From positions 1-64,000 of the forward strand of contig NZ_FQVC01000002.1 in assembly GCF_900128975.1 (NCBI RefSeq): a stretch of DNA of 64,000 nt, in the 5' to 3' direction. Positions within the stretch are counted from its first letter, which is position 1. Every line of letters starts with the position of its first letter. Position numbers and translations under genes: made by a program. The stretch is from Devosia limi DSM 17137. GTDB taxonomy: Bacteria; Pseudomonadota; Alphaproteobacteria; Rhizobiales; Devosiaceae. Positions 53,740 through 62,967 of this stretch are shown in pieces. The notes beneath the pieces were generated by a model, which saw nothing but the letters and a program-made list of their open reading frames with translations, searched no databases and was not told the origin of the DNA.

Positions 53740-54237
53740 CTAAAGCGTGCGGAACATCACGTAGCTGTCGACGTAGCCGTGCACGGGGTGATTGAAGGCG
53801 GCCGGGAGGGTGCCGGCAATGGCGAACCCCAGCGACTGCCACAGCGCGACAGCGCGCGTATTGGTGGAGACGACGTGGTTGAACTGCATGGCGCGGAAGC
53901 CGCGTTCTGCCGCCCGGCGCAGCGAATCCTGGCCCATGGCGCGGGCGATGCCCTTGCCCTGCGCGGCAGGCGCAGTCATGTAACCGCAATTGGCGACATG
54001 GGCGCCGCCACCGCCCTGATTGGCCTTGAGGTAATAGGTGCCGAGAATGGTGCCATCCGCTTCGGCGACCAGAACCTCATGGGTCGGACCGAACCAATAG
54101 GCCTCGACCTGCGCGGCAGTGAGATCTCGGTTCATCGCATAGGTTTCGCCAGCAGCAAGGACGGGGCCGACGATGGCCAGGACCGCGGCGCGGTCGGCTT
54201 CAGTAGCGTGGCGGATTTGTATCGGGAGCGGCGTCAT
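53740..54237 (-). CDS. GNAT-family N-acetyltransferase
   Basis: This 165-residue protein has 'IQIRHATEADRAAVLAIVGPVL' and motif A 'MTAPAAQGKGIARAMGQDSL', followed by 'NTRAVALWQSLGFAIAGTLPAAFNHPVHGYVDSYVMF' (motif B), as in the phosphinothricin/aminoglycoside-type GNATs. The start MTPLPIQIRH overlaps the MFS gene end by 38 bases. The acceptor is unknown. Confidence 0.88.
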   Translation of the reverse strand: MTPLPIQIRHATEADRAAVLAIVGPVLAAGETYAMNRDLTAAQVEAYWFGPTHEVLVAEADGTILGTYYLKANQGGGGAHVANCGYMTAPAAQGKGIARAMGQDSLRRAAERGFRAMQFNHVVSTNTRAVALWQSLGFAIAGTLPAAFNHPVHGYVDSYVMFRTL

Positions 54238-55546
54238 CGTCTTCATCCATTGGGGGCACGCGGATCTGGCCCGGCGGGGCCATGTCGGGCACGATCGGTT
54301 TGTTGGCAATGCTGGGGCGATGGCTCAGCTCGAACTTCCAGGCGGCAATGGCAAAAATCACCATGGCGACCAGTACGCAAACGCTGGCGGCGAGGAAGGG
54401 TGCGCCGGGGAAATAACCGGGGGAGTCGGGTGCGGTGGTGAAGTAGGAGAAAATCTGCGTCGCCGCCAGCGGACCGATGATGGTGGCCAGGGAATTGGAG
54501 GCATTGACCGCACCCTGCAATTCGCCCTGGGAATTGTCCGGCACCTGGCGCGACAGCACGCCATTGATGGCGGGGGCGGCGAGGCCGCTGACGGCGCCGA
54601 CCATGATGAAGAGGTAGAGATAGAAGACTTCGTCGGTAAAGGCGACGCCGGCAAAGGCGGTGATGGCGGCGAGCAGGCCGATGAACACCACAGGTGTCTC
54701 GCCAAGGCGCTTGACCAGCGGGCCAACGAGGAAGCCCTGGCAGATGGCAAAGCCGATGCCGAAGGCGCCGAGCGAGCGGCCGATATTGGACGAGGTGAAA
54801 TTGAACACTTCGACGGTGAAATAGCTGAACACCGATGGCAGCGACTGGGCGGCCAGGGAGAAGGTGAAGAGGATGGCCAGCAGCCACAGCACCACCGGAT
54901 AGCGGCGCAGCGAGACCACGGCGCCGAAGGGGTTGGCGCGGCGGATGTCGAACTTGCGGCGGCTGTGCTTGGGCAGGCTCTCGGGCAGCACGAATACGCC
55001 GAACAGGAAGTTGGCGAAGGCCAGGCCCGCCGCGGCATAGAAGGGTACGCGGGGCCCCAGCTCGCCCAGCTCGCCGCCGATGACCGGCCCGATGATGAAG
55101 CCCAGGCCGAAGGCGGCGCCGATCAGGCCGAAGCGATGGGTGCGCTTATGCGGCGGGGTGATGTCGGCCATGTAGGCGGTGGCCGTCGCGACGGCGGCGC
55201 CCGCGATGCCCGCAATGATCCGGCCGATGAACAGGTACCAGACGAAGGGCGCGATCGACATCATCAGGTAGTCGAAGGTCAGGCCCAGCAGCGATGCGAG
55301 AAGGATGGGGCGACGGCCGTAGCGGTCGGAAAGATTGCCCAGCACCGGGGAGAACACAAACTGCATGAAGGCATAGGCAAAAACCAGATAGCCGCCAATC
55401 ACGGCCGCATCGGCGACGCTGCCGCCGGTGAGTTCCTCAAGCAGCTCGGGCAGTACCGGCACGATAATGCCCACGCCGATCATGTCGAGCAGAATGGTCA
55501 CGAGGATACATATCAGCGTCAGGCGGGAGCGGGTCGCAGATGGCAT
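54200..55546 (-). CDS. TCR/Tet-type MFS transporter
   Basis: This 448-residue, 12-helix permease has 'LVTILLDMIGVGIIVPVLPELL', motif A 'GNLSDRYGRRPILL' and 'GRIIAGIAGAAVATATAYMADITPP', which are the TCR/Tet subfamily signature. A tail of about 40 residues, rich in Asp and Pro, follows the last helix. Many chromosomal members do not give tetracycline resistance, so only efflux is inferred. Its 3' end overlaps the GNAT gene. Confidence 0.9.
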   Translation of the reverse strand: MPSATRSRLTLICILVTILLDMIGVGIIVPVLPELLEELTGGSVADAAVIGGYLVFAYAFMQFVFSPVLGNLSDRYGRRPILLASLLGLTFDYLMMSIAPFVWYLFIGRIIAGIAGAAVATATAYMADITPPHKRTHRFGLIGAAFGLGFIIGPVIGGELGELGPRVPFYAAAGLAFANFLFGVFVLPESLPKHSRRKFDIRRANPFGAVVSLRRYPVVLWLLAILFTFSLAAQSLPSVFSYFTVEVFNFTSSNIGRSLGAFGIGFAICQGFLVGPLVKRLGETPVVFIGLLAAITAFAGVAFTDEVFYLYLFIMVGAVSGLAAPAINGVLSRQVPDNSQGELQGAVNASNSLATIIGPLAATQIFSYFTTAPDSPGYFPGAPFLAASVCVLVAMVIFAIAAWKFELSHRPSIANKPIVPDMAPPGQIRVPPMDEDDDAAPDTNPPRY

Positions 55547-55809
55547 GTATGGGTCGCTACCTTGTTGGACGTCAGTATCGCTTCGTGGGAGGCGCGACCG
55601 TCATATCCAGTATTTCTTATGGCCCCTTCAACCGCAGGGCGGAAAGGCCGAGGACGGAGCGGGCTCAATTATGCAGTGCAGTTGACACAGCCACGATGGT
55701 CAAAGCAAGACCGAACGGGCCAGAGGGGCGCGACGTTTTTGTCAGTCCGCAGGAAAATTGTCGAATCACAACAGGTGGTTGGGCCGGGCGGTGAAGGCGA
55801 TGAATCGGA

Positions 55810-57006
55810 TCAGGCCGATGCATCGGGATTGGCGTCATGGCCATAAAGCCAGTCGAGGCGGCGCAGATGGCCCCGCTTGCCCTGTGCGGCGATAACCAGG
55901 TTACGGGCGATGCTGAGCGGCCAGCGCAAGTGGAAGGCGGTGCCATTTGAGCGCGAAACCCTGGCGACGCGGGTGACGCGCGGCTGACGGATGGCAGCAT
56001 AGCGCGCGAAGGCGGCTTCGGCGCTCGGCTCGGCGACCAGCAGGGGCGCCAGCACTGCGGCATCCTCGATGCCCATGGCAGCGCCCTGTGCCTGGAACGG
56101 CACCATGGCATGGGCAGCGTCGCCGACCAGCCCGATATTGCCGCGATGCCACTGACTGGTCTCGACCGTATAGAGCGGCCACATGGCCCAGTTCTCGGCG
56201 GCGGCTGCCATGATGTGGTCGATGCGGGGACTGTGGCGGAGGCCATGGGGCAGGCCGGGGCGGCCGGAACTGGTCAGATGGGCCTTGCTCTGGGGGACCT
56301 TGGCAAACAGCGCCAGATTGACCTGACGGCGATGCGGCAGCGGATAGCAGACCATGTGGTAATCGGGCCCGAACAGCACCGAGACCCGGTCGAGCGCTAT
56401 CTGGCCGGCCAGCGCCTCGAAGGGCAGCAGGGTGCGCCAGGCGGCGCGGCCGCGATATTGGGCGGTCGGACCTTCGAGCAGGGTGGTGCGGGTCTGGGAG
56501 TGGACGCCATCTGCGCCGATCAGCGCGTCGGCCCGGCCGGTGCGGGACTGGCCATTGGCATCGTCGATGGTGATGGTCACGCCGCGCGCATGGCTCTCGG
56601 CAGTCCAGGAGCGCACGCCGAAGGCAATGTCGATATTGGCGAAACGCCGGCAGGCCTTGTAAAGCGCCTCGGCAAGATCGGCCCGGTGCGTCACCGCATA
56701 GGCGGCGCCAAAGCGCTGGCGGACGATGTCGCCCAGGTCCAGGGTGACCAGCGGATTGCGGCGGCGATAGGGGTAAATGTCGATCCCGGCCGGCTCAAGG
56801 CTGCAGGCGGTCAGGGCAGCATCCAGGCCGAGGCGGTCGAGAACCCGGCGGGCATTGGGACTGATCTGCAGCCCGGCTCCGAATTCGGAGATCGCGGGGC
56901 TGCGTTCAAGCACCACAACCTTGGCGCCGAACTTGGCCAGCGCCAGAGCGAGGGTCAGCCCGGTAATGCCGGCGCCGGCAATGTAGAAGGTACGGCCGGC
57001 GGCCAT
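55810..57006 (-). CDS. FAD-dependent monooxygenase (salicylate hydroxylase-like)
   Basis: This 398-residue flavoprotein has the dinucleotide motif 'FYIAGAGITGLTLALALAKFGAKVVVLER', 'GADGVHSQTR' and the FAD loop 'NIGLVGDAAHAMVPFQAQGAAMGIEDAAVLA' of class A aromatic hydroxylases. It hydroxylates an unknown aromatic or quinone-like substrate. It lies 12 bases downstream of a zinc-finger protein gene in one transcript. Confidence 0.9.
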   Translation of the reverse strand: MAAGRTFYIAGAGITGLTLALALAKFGAKVVVLERSPAISEFGAGLQISPNARRVLDRLGLDAALTACSLEPAGIDIYPYRRRNPLVTLDLGDIVRQRFGAAYAVTHRADLAEALYKACRRFANIDIAFGVRSWTAESHARGVTITIDDANGQSRTGRADALIGADGVHSQTRTTLLEGPTAQYRGRAAWRTLLPFEALAGQIALDRVSVLFGPDYHMVCYPLPHRRQVNLALFAKVPQSKAHLTSSGRPGLPHGLRHSPRIDHIMAAAAENWAMWPLYTVETSQWHRGNIGLVGDAAHAMVPFQAQGAAMGIEDAAVLAPLLVAEPSAEAAFARYAAIRQPRVTRVARVSRSNGTAFHLRWPLSIARNLVIAAQGKRGHLRRLDWLYGHDANPDASA

Positions 57007-57018
57007 GGTCTCAATCCG

Positions 57019-57264
57019 TCAGGCAGCGTCGGCCTGGTAAACGGCGGAAGCGGGGATGGCCGAGCCGAATGCAAGGCTGGCATTGTAGACATAATGGGTC
57101 GAGCAATAGGGGCAGACGATGTCGTTGTCCTTGCCCATGTCGATATAGACATGTGGGTGGTCGAAGGGTGGCAGCGCGCCGATGCACTGGAATTCCTTGG
57201 CGCCGACTTCGATCTGGGCCAGGCCCTCGGTGTTGTGGAAATGGGGCGTGGAGCCGTGTGCCAT
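57019..57264 (-). CDS. zf-CHCC zinc-finger domain protein (NDUFS6-like)
   Basis: This 81-residue protein has the Cys-His-Cys-Cys pattern in 'KEFQCIGALPPFDHPHVYIDMGKDNDIVCPYCSTHYV'. This domain occurs in mitochondrial complex I subunit NDUFS6 and in small alphaproteobacterial complex I accessory proteins. The start is MAHGSTPHF; the frame extends 15 codons further. It precedes the flavin monooxygenase gene. A link to complex I is from homology; the operon partner does not explain it. Confidence 0.9.
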   Translation of the reverse strand: MAHGSTPHFHNTEGLAQIEVGAKEFQCIGALPPFDHPHVYIDMGKDNDIVCPYCSTHYVYNASLAFGSAIPASAVYQADAA

Positions 57265-57468
57265 GGTCGCGACCTGCAGAGGTGATTTGGTTGGGCGGAC
57301 CATATCCAAAGGGGTGCGACAAGGAAAGCCCCGGAAGCTGGTCTGATGGTACTGGATTGGGGCAAAGAAAACCGCGTTCCGGCTTTAACAGTTGCGGCGC
57401 GGTGGATATGGATGTCTGCATTTCGCTTAGCCTCGCCTGCGCCAGCATCCAGCATAGGAATATCAGCC

Positions 57469-58239
57469 TTGCCCAGTTTCCAGTCCGACGGATTAACCCT
57501 TGCCTATCAGGTGTTCGGGGAGGGCAGGCCCGTGCTCTGCATTCACGGCTTTGCCTCGAGCGGCAAGGTAAACTGGATCGATACGGGCTGGGTCGAAACG
57601 CTCACCGGAGCGGGATATCAGGCAATCACGCTGGACAATCGCGGGCATGGGCAGTCCGACAAGCCTTATGATCCAGAACGCTATTATCCGCAGGATATGG
57701 CGCGTGACGCTGTGGCGCTGCTCGACCACCTGGGCATCGAGCAGGCGGCTGTGCTGGGCTATTCGATGGGCGCGCGGATCGCGGCGTTCATGGCGTTTCA
57801 GGATGAGGAACGCGTTGCCGCTGTGATATTTGGCGGCATGGGCATGAACCTGATCAACGGGCTCAGCGACGGCAATGACATCATCAAGGGCCTTTCGGCG
57901 CCGACCCTGGCCGAGTTGACGCATCCGACGGCGCGGCAGTTCCGCATCTTTGCCGATCACACCAAGGCCGACCGGCAGGCGCTGGCAGCCTGCATGGAAA
58001 CCTCGCGCCAGCCGATGGCCCGGGCCGATGTGCGGCGCATCGCGGCGCCGGTTCTGGTCGCGGTGGGGGAGGCGGATGACATGGCCGGAGCACCCGAGGA
58101 ACTGGCGGCGCTGCTGCCGCGGGGCGAAGCCTTTGTCATTCCCAAGCGCGACCATATGCGCGCCACCGGGGATCCGAAATTCAAGGCTGCGGCGCTGGAA
58201 TTCCTGGGCAGGACATTCCCCAATTTCAGCCAATCGTGA
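57469..58239 (+). CDS. Alpha/beta hydrolase
   Basis: This 256-residue protein has 'VLCIHGFASSGKVNW' (oxyanion loop), 'LDNRGHGQSDKP', the nucleophile elbow 'VLGYSMGARIAAFMA', and a late acid and His in 'VAVGEADDMAG' and 'PKRDHMRATG'. It is an esterase or hydrolase of unknown substrate. The start is TTG at 57469, with AGGAA 8 bases before. The frame continues 41 codons upstream without support. cysE follows 80 bases on. Confidence 0.88.
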   Translation: MPSFQSDGLTLAYQVFGEGRPVLCIHGFASSGKVNWIDTGWVETLTGAGYQAITLDNRGHGQSDKPYDPERYYPQDMARDAVALLDHLGIEQAAVLGYSMGARIAAFMAFQDEERVAAVIFGGMGMNLINGLSDGNDIIKGLSAPTLAELTHPTARQFRIFADHTKADRQALAACMETSRQPMARADVRRIAAPVLVAVGEADDMAGAPEELAALLPRGEAFVIPKRDHMRATGDPKFKAAALEFLGRTFPNFSQS

Positions 58240-58318
58240 ACCAAATCGGCTCCCGCCCCTTTGTCTTGGAGCAAGGGATGGCTTATATCGGTAAGCAACT
58301 ATACGCGGAGAGCCTGCA

Positions 58319-59152
58319 ATGAGCGCAAACGCCAAGAAGTCAGCCGACATCACGTCGGTTGATCCTGTGTGGGCCGCCGTGCGAGCGGGCGCCCGCCAGA
58401 TCATGGCCGATGAGCCGTCATTGGCCAATCTGGTTGTTTCCACGATTCTCAACCACGACACGTTCGAGGAGGCCCTGGCGCATCGCCTGGCGTCGCGGCT
58501 CGACCATGACGATGTGTCGGCCGACCTGATCCGGCAGGCGCTTGCCGAAACGCTGGTGGACAATCCAGAGGTTGCCACTGATGCTCGGGTCGACCTGGCC
58601 GCTACCATGGAGCGCGATCCCGCCTGCCACCGGGCGATCGAGCCGCTGCTGTATTTCAAGGGCTATCAGGCGATCCAGACCCATCGTTTCGCCCATGCCA
58701 TGTTCCTGACAGGACGGCGCGACTTTGCGCTGTATCTGCAAAGCCGGTCGAGCCAGGTGTTCCAGGTCGATATCAATCCGGCCGTGCCGATGGGCCATGG
58801 GATCATGCTCGATCATGGTACTGGCCTCGTCATCGGGGAAACCGCGGTGGTCGGGAACAATGTCTCGATGCTGCAGAACGTGACGCTGGGCGGCACCGGC
58901 AAGTCAGATCAGGATCGCCATCCCAAAATTGGCAATGGCGTGCTGATTGGCGCGGGCGCCAAGGTGCTCGGCAATATCAAGATCGGCGATTGCTCGCGGA
59001 TCGGTGCCGGTTCGGTGGTGCTCAAGGAAGTGCCGCCGCGCGTGACCGTGGCCGGGGTGCCCGCCAAGGTGATCGGCGAAGCCGGCTGCGCGCAGCCGGC
59101 GCTGGTGATGGATCAGATGGTTCTGGTCTATGATCGGGATAGCAAAAGCTGA
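58319..59152 (+). CDS. cysE: Serine O-acetyltransferase
   Basis: This 277-residue enzyme makes O-acetylserine for cysteine synthesis. It has the N-terminal helical part 'VWAAVRAGARQIMADEPSLANLVVSTILNHDTFEEAL' and the left-handed beta-helix 'HGIMLDHGTGLVIGETAVVGNNVSMLQNVTLGGTG' with the catalytic His. A long C-terminal tail after 'VTVAGVPAKVIG' is typical of feedback-inhibited forms. GGAGAG lies before the ATG. DUF3126 follows. Confidence 0.96.
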   Translation: MSANAKKSADITSVDPVWAAVRAGARQIMADEPSLANLVVSTILNHDTFEEALAHRLASRLDHDDVSADLIRQALAETLVDNPEVATDARVDLAATMERDPACHRAIEPLLYFKGYQAIQTHRFAHAMFLTGRRDFALYLQSRSSQVFQVDINPAVPMGHGIMLDHGTGLVIGETAVVGNNVSMLQNVTLGGTGKSDQDRHPKIGNGVLIGAGAKVLGNIKIGDCSRIGAGSVVLKEVPPRVTVAGVPAKVIGEAGCAQPALVMDQMVLVYDRDSKS

Positions 59153-59285
59153 TCCGACGGACCATCCGACTCGTCTGGGCAAGGTTCCAAACGAGGTCAT
59201 CACCGACTAATTGGTGCTTCGAGGGGTTGCTCCCCAAGCGCGAGGCACTACATTCGCGCACTTCAAATCAGCAGGACAAAACACA

Positions 59286-59504
59286 GTGAACCATCCCGAG
59301 ATCATCAAGCTGCAGAAATTCCTGCAACTCAAGTTCAACAACCGGAACATCGACGTGCGCCCGCGCGTCAAGCTCAACGACTCGGTCGAAGTGTTCATCG
59401 GCGATGAATCGATCGGTCTCATCCATGTCGATGACGAAGACGGCGATCGCTCGTACATCTTCAACATGTCGATCCTGGATATCGACCTGGACGAAGTGAG
59501 CTAA
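59286..59504 (+). CDS. DUF3126 family protein
   Basis: This 72-residue acidic protein has 'IIKLQKFLQLKFNNRNIDVRPRVKLNDSVEVFIGDESIGLIHVDDEDGDRSYIFNMSILDIDL'. This is a small family found in alphaproteobacteria, commonly just after cysE. Its function is unknown. The start is GTG at 59286, with AGGAC about 10 bases upstream. There is no ATG in frame near the start. Confidence 0.92.
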   Translation: MNHPEIIKLQKFLQLKFNNRNIDVRPRVKLNDSVEVFIGDESIGLIHVDDEDGDRSYIFNMSILDIDLDEVS

Positions 59505-59628
59505 GAGCAAGCTCCGAGGGTGCGAAGGGGCACCCTCCGCCGCTCGCTGGCGTGATTGCGGCCGGCAAAGACGTGCATATTCCTCCGGACCCGCGTTCGG
59601 AGGCTTCGGGGTGGAGGCAATACCCGCC

Positions 59629-60303
59629 CTACCAGGCGCCAATAGGCTCCAGCCAGTTTTTCATCTCGATATCGAAGCTGCGCCAACCCGGCAGCGCCGT
59701 GGCGTCAAAGGCGTAGACCGCGGCGATGCCGCTGGACAGGTAGACGGTGCGCAGGCAGCGCGCGGGTGCTTCGGCCTGGATGGAGGCCATGCATTTGGCG
59801 ACGAAGGGATCGGCGGCGAGGGCGTCATACCAGACTGTTTCGCCCGCAAAGCCATTGGCCTGCTGCAGCGGCTTGCCGACAAGGCCTGGCACCCCGGCCA
59901 GCGTTTCACCGTTGAATTGATGCAGATAGACCGCGTCGAGCAAGGCACTGCTGGGGCGGGCGCGACTGCGCGGCAACAAGGTTACGTCAACGGACAGGGG
60001 AGTTCCCCCATCCTGACCAAGTCGGACCTGCAGGTCGACCTGCCGGGAAAAGCCGGGGCGCATCTGCTCGTCATAGCGAAACCACGAGGCGGGGATGCTC
60101 AGATCCTTTCCGGACAGGGTGAGCATCACGATGCGCTGATCGGCTGGGTCGGGCTGAGCGATACGGGCAGCGCGGCCGCGATCGTCGATCACATATGCGG
60201 CACCAACGGCCAGCAGCAATACCAGTACCGCAATGCCGGCGAGGTTAAACCCCAGCGACGAGGCCGGTTTTGGTGTGTTTGCCGCTGCGGAAGAGGTGCC
60301 CAT
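59629..60303 (-). CDS. Single-span membrane protein of unknown function
   Basis: This protein of about 224 residues has one N-terminal membrane helix ('AGIAVLVLLLAVGAAYVI') and a periplasmic domain of about 170 residues with 'GLVGKPLQQANGFAGETVWYDALAADPFVAKCM' and 'CLRTVYLSSGIAAVYAFD'. The two Cys may form a disulfide. I recognise no family. The start is MGTSSAAAN; an ATG 14 codons up is possible. It is a single gene. Confidence 0.75.
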   Translation of the reverse strand: MGTSSAAANTPKPASSLGFNLAGIAVLVLLLAVGAAYVIDDRGRAARIAQPDPADQRIVMLTLSGKDLSIPASWFRYDEQMRPGFSRQVDLQVRLGQDGGTPLSVDVTLLPRSRARPSSALLDAVYLHQFNGETLAGVPGLVGKPLQQANGFAGETVWYDALAADPFVAKCMASIQAEAPARCLRTVYLSSGIAAVYAFDATALPGWRSFDIEMKNWLEPIGAW

Positions 60304-60420
60304 GGCCGAATTAACCAGATTTGCCACCAATGCGTGACAGTTCATACCGCCGTCAATATGATTAATGAAGAGTTAAGAAGCTGAGCGTTCCTGAGTGGCC
60401 GGTGTGGCGGGGATAGTCGG

Positions 60421-60738
60421 ATGAGAGAGCTTTTTCTGGCGGTATACCTCATTGGTGTTGGTTTGTGCCTAGCTGGCGCTGGAACCCACCTCTACCAATG
60501 GCGCCTGCGCCAGCGGGCCATGTTGCGCTATGACGGGGATACCTACATTGCCTCGATGGGCAATGTGCTCATGAGCTTTGTCTGCGGGCCCTACATCATG
60601 CTGCAGATGGGCTGGAGCAGCGAGGACAAGGACGCTGTGGAAATGGGACCGGCGCTGTTTTCGGCGATGGTTGCCTTTGGCTGGGCCTTCCTCACGGGAC
60701 TGCTGTTCGTGGGCATTTACGTCACCTTCCGATTTTAG
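60421..60738 (+). CDS. Small conserved membrane protein
   Basis: This 105-residue protein has three predicted helices (about 4-23, 48-64 and 80-102) and a central loop 'LRQRAMLRYDGDTYIASMGNVLMSF'. It resembles a rhizobial small membrane family (possibly DUF6949, from memory). It lies between the single-span protein and a strong hairpin. Function unknown. Confidence 0.75.
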   Translation: MRELFLAVYLIGVGLCLAGAGTHLYQWRLRQRAMLRYDGDTYIASMGNVLMSFVCGPYIMLQMGWSSEDKDAVEMGPALFSAMVAFGWAFLTGLLFVGIYVTFRF

Positions 60739-60787
60739 GCGCGCTGCTTCCGGACGTCACCCGGCAGCCTTCCATGCGCTAAAACAA

Positions 60788-60819
60788 TGAGGCCAGCTTC
60801 GTCACCGAAGCTGGCCTCA
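60788..60819. terminator. Perfect 14-bp stem terminator, bidirectional
   Basis: TGAGGCCAGCTTCG (60788-60801) pairs with CGAAGCTGGCCTCA (60806-60819), loop TCAC. On the minus strand TTGTTTTAG follows. It serves the convergent membrane protein and BTLCP genes. Confidence 0.8.
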
Positions 60820-60869
60820 TTCATCAGACCCCTATCAGGGATAGGCTTTGGGCGGGGACTGGAAACCGC

Positions 60870-61493
60870 TTAGTTGATGGCAGCCACGACCTGACGGTCA
60901 TCAAGCATGTCGACCCACTTGCCGGCATCGGCCTGTGACTGACGCTTGACGTACTGGTAGGGGGTTTCGTTCCAGAGCTTGATCGTGCCTTCCTGATTGT
61001 CGAGCACCAGGTCGCCGCGATCGGTGCGGACCATCAGAACGGCATGGCCGTCGCCATTGCGCTCGCGGACAACCGCGATCAGCAGGGCGCTGGCCGGCCA
61101 GCCGGCGTTGATCAGGTCGCGGCGCTTGGCCAGCACGAAGTCTTCGCAATCGCCATAACCGTTCGGGTAGGTCCAGAACTCGTTGACGTTGTAGAGATCG
61201 TTGTCGCTGACGGCGATGACCGTGTCGTTGACATGGGCATTGATGGTGAGCAGTTCGTTCCAGCGGCCCGGGGTGAGCTCCACTGCGGCGACAACCTGGG
61301 CATGCGGCTGGCACTCACCGGGACGGCTGGCGCAGAACTCGGCATGACCGATCGGGATCGAGGTCACGCTGGCCGAAGTCTGGACGAAGGCAATATTGGT
61401 GATGTCGAGGGCCTGGGCCGGTGCAACGGTCGCAACGAGGGCGAACAGAGCGCCGGCGAGTGCTGCGGACAGTGCCTTTTTCGTGGTGGACAT
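60870..61493 (-). CDS. Bacterial transglutaminase-like cysteine protease (BTLCP)
   Basis: This 207-residue secreted protein has a signal peptide (1-28, cut after 'PAQA') and the catalytic triad of the BTLCP family: Cys in 'GYGDCEDFVLAKRRDLINAG', His in 'DGHAVLMVRTD' and Asp in 'LVLDNQEGTI'. LapG-type members cut a surface adhesin under c-di-GMP control, but no LapD or LapA gene is in this window. The related subgroup in rhizobia has an unknown role. Confidence 0.92.
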   Translation of the reverse strand: MSTTKKALSAALAGALFALVATVAPAQALDITNIAFVQTSASVTSIPIGHAEFCASRPGECQPHAQVVAAVELTPGRWNELLTINAHVNDTVIAVSDNDLYNVNEFWTYPNGYGDCEDFVLAKRRDLINAGWPASALLIAVVRERNGDGHAVLMVRTDRGDLVLDNQEGTIKLWNETPYQYVKRQSQADAGKWVDMLDDRQVVAAIN

Positions 61494-61634
61494 TGAGTGA
61501 TCTCCCTGATGGAGACCACGTTAGAGAGGCCCGATTGCACCGATCCGAAAACTGCCATGCAGTTTTTATGCAAGTTTTATCGATTGAATTCGTAGCTGAT
61601 TAACCATGCAAATCAGGGGCTTGCCCCGTGCGGC

Positions 61635-62153
61635 TTAGCTTTGGATTCCGGCAAGCACCCCGGCATAGGTGGCGTCGTCCTGGCGGGCGCCCTGGCGGCA
61701 CTGCTTGGAGCCGATCTGGATGGAAACGATCTGCTCCAAATGCGGCGCGGTGTAGGCAAAGGTGCGCTCGACCACCTCGCCGGCATCGACGTGCCAGTTC
61801 TGGTGGTGGGCGACGAGCGTATTGCCCGCAGCGCTAAGGGCCAGTGCCGTCACGCAGACATGGTCGTCGTCGCGGGGATCGCTATTGGTCAGGCGCTGCG
61901 TCAGGGCGATGGCGCCGCTGGCCGGATCCAGAGTGATGGCAATGTCGATCCACTGGTTGCGCTTCCAGTCCCATTTCTCGCGAAAGGGTGGGCAGGCGAG
62001 GATGCCGCTCTCGGTGGCGGTGCATTCGGCCAGTCGGATTTCCTGCCAGGCATAGGCGTCCCAATCGGCGCGACCGTCAGCGCTGGCTGGGGAGCCAAGG
62101 GTCAGGATGGCCGCCAGGGTTGCCAGTGGTGATGCGTGCAGGAGTGATGCCAT
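61635..62153 (-). CDS. Secreted hypothetical protein
   Basis: This 172-residue protein has a signal peptide (1-25, cleaved after 'SPASA') and four cysteines, including 'AECTATESGILACPPF'. The second part has 'NWHVDAGEVVERTFAYTAPHLEQIVSIQIGSKQC'. No family is recognised. It lies in the same direction as the BTLCP gene, with about 140 bases between, and downstream of the PilZ gene. Confidence 0.72.
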   Translation of the reverse strand: MASLLHASPLATLAAILTLGSPASADGRADWDAYAWQEIRLAECTATESGILACPPFREKWDWKRNQWIDIAITLDPASGAIALTQRLTNSDPRDDDHVCVTALALSAAGNTLVAHHQNWHVDAGEVVERTFAYTAPHLEQIVSIQIGSKQCRQGARQDDATYAGVLAGIQS

Positions 62154-62208
62154 TGCGGCGCTCCATAGCCAGTTCCGGGTGAATTGGCGACAGGCAGGAC
62201 GGGTGGGG

Positions 62209-62841
62209 CTAGTTGATGCGCAGGTTCTGTTGCACGACGGTCAGCATTTCCTGCGCCGAGGCGAACTCGACGGCCACCCCATTCTGGAAATGGCGGATGA
62301 CGCGGGCGCGCATGCGGCCAAGCGTGAGCGGCGTGCCCATGGCGGGGCGCACGTCCAGCTCGATGGCGGCGCCGGACAGCGAGATATCGATGATCTTGCA
62401 ATTGTAGCGGCGGCCATCGTCGAGCACGACGGTGGAGTGGCGATTGTCCGGGACGACGCGCTCGTGGCGGCGGTCTTCGGGCAGGTTGAGGATGTCCTTA
62501 TTGGCCAGCCAGGTCAGTTGGGCCGCCATCTTGTCGCGCTTGCGCGGGGACGCGGAGATGTCCATCAGGAAGCCGCCATCGACCTGCTTGATGATGACGC
62601 CTTCGATGCGGCCGATGTGATCGATATAGGCGATGACCTTTTCGCCGACGATGCCGGCGACCGGAGCGATGACGACAGCATCACCCGGTGACATTTCCAG
62701 AACCTGGCAAGGGAATTCGCGGCGATCGGCCAGCATGTAGCGGCCCAGCACCGAAACTTTGACGCGCTGGAATTTCACGGCCTCTGCGCGGGTGCGCAGC
62801 GGGGCAATGAACTGCGGTGATGGAATGTCGTCGGTGAGCAT
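62209..62841 (-). CDS. PilZ-domain protein, tandem
   Basis: This 210-residue cytosolic protein has a first PilZ-like half ('FQRVKVSVLGRYMLADRREFPCQVLEMSPGDAVV') and a second half with the classical c-di-GMP motif RxxxR in 'RRHERVVPDNR' and (D/N)xSxxG in 'DISLSGAAIEL'. It would bind c-di-GMP made by the two GGDEF proteins. The ATG at 62841 is preferred over a TTG two codons up. It stands alone, next to a PAS_5 gene. Confidence 0.9.
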   Translation of the reverse strand: MLTDDIPSPQFIAPLRTRAEAVKFQRVKVSVLGRYMLADRREFPCQVLEMSPGDAVVIAPVAGIVGEKVIAYIDHIGRIEGVIIKQVDGGFLMDISASPRKRDKMAAQLTWLANKDILNLPEDRRHERVVPDNRHSTVVLDDGRRYNCKIIDISLSGAAIELDVRPAMGTPLTLGRMRARVIRHFQNGVAVEFASAQEMLTVVQQNLRIN

Positions 62842-62967
62842 GCCCAACCCGATAGCGCGGTGATTTTCCCCAGCAAGCTAGCCGGTTTTGGTTAACGCAA
62901 GATGAGAGAGTACGGGACTCTGCGCAGCACAATCGCCGCATTTTGCAGCTATTTTCGGGGATAGGCC

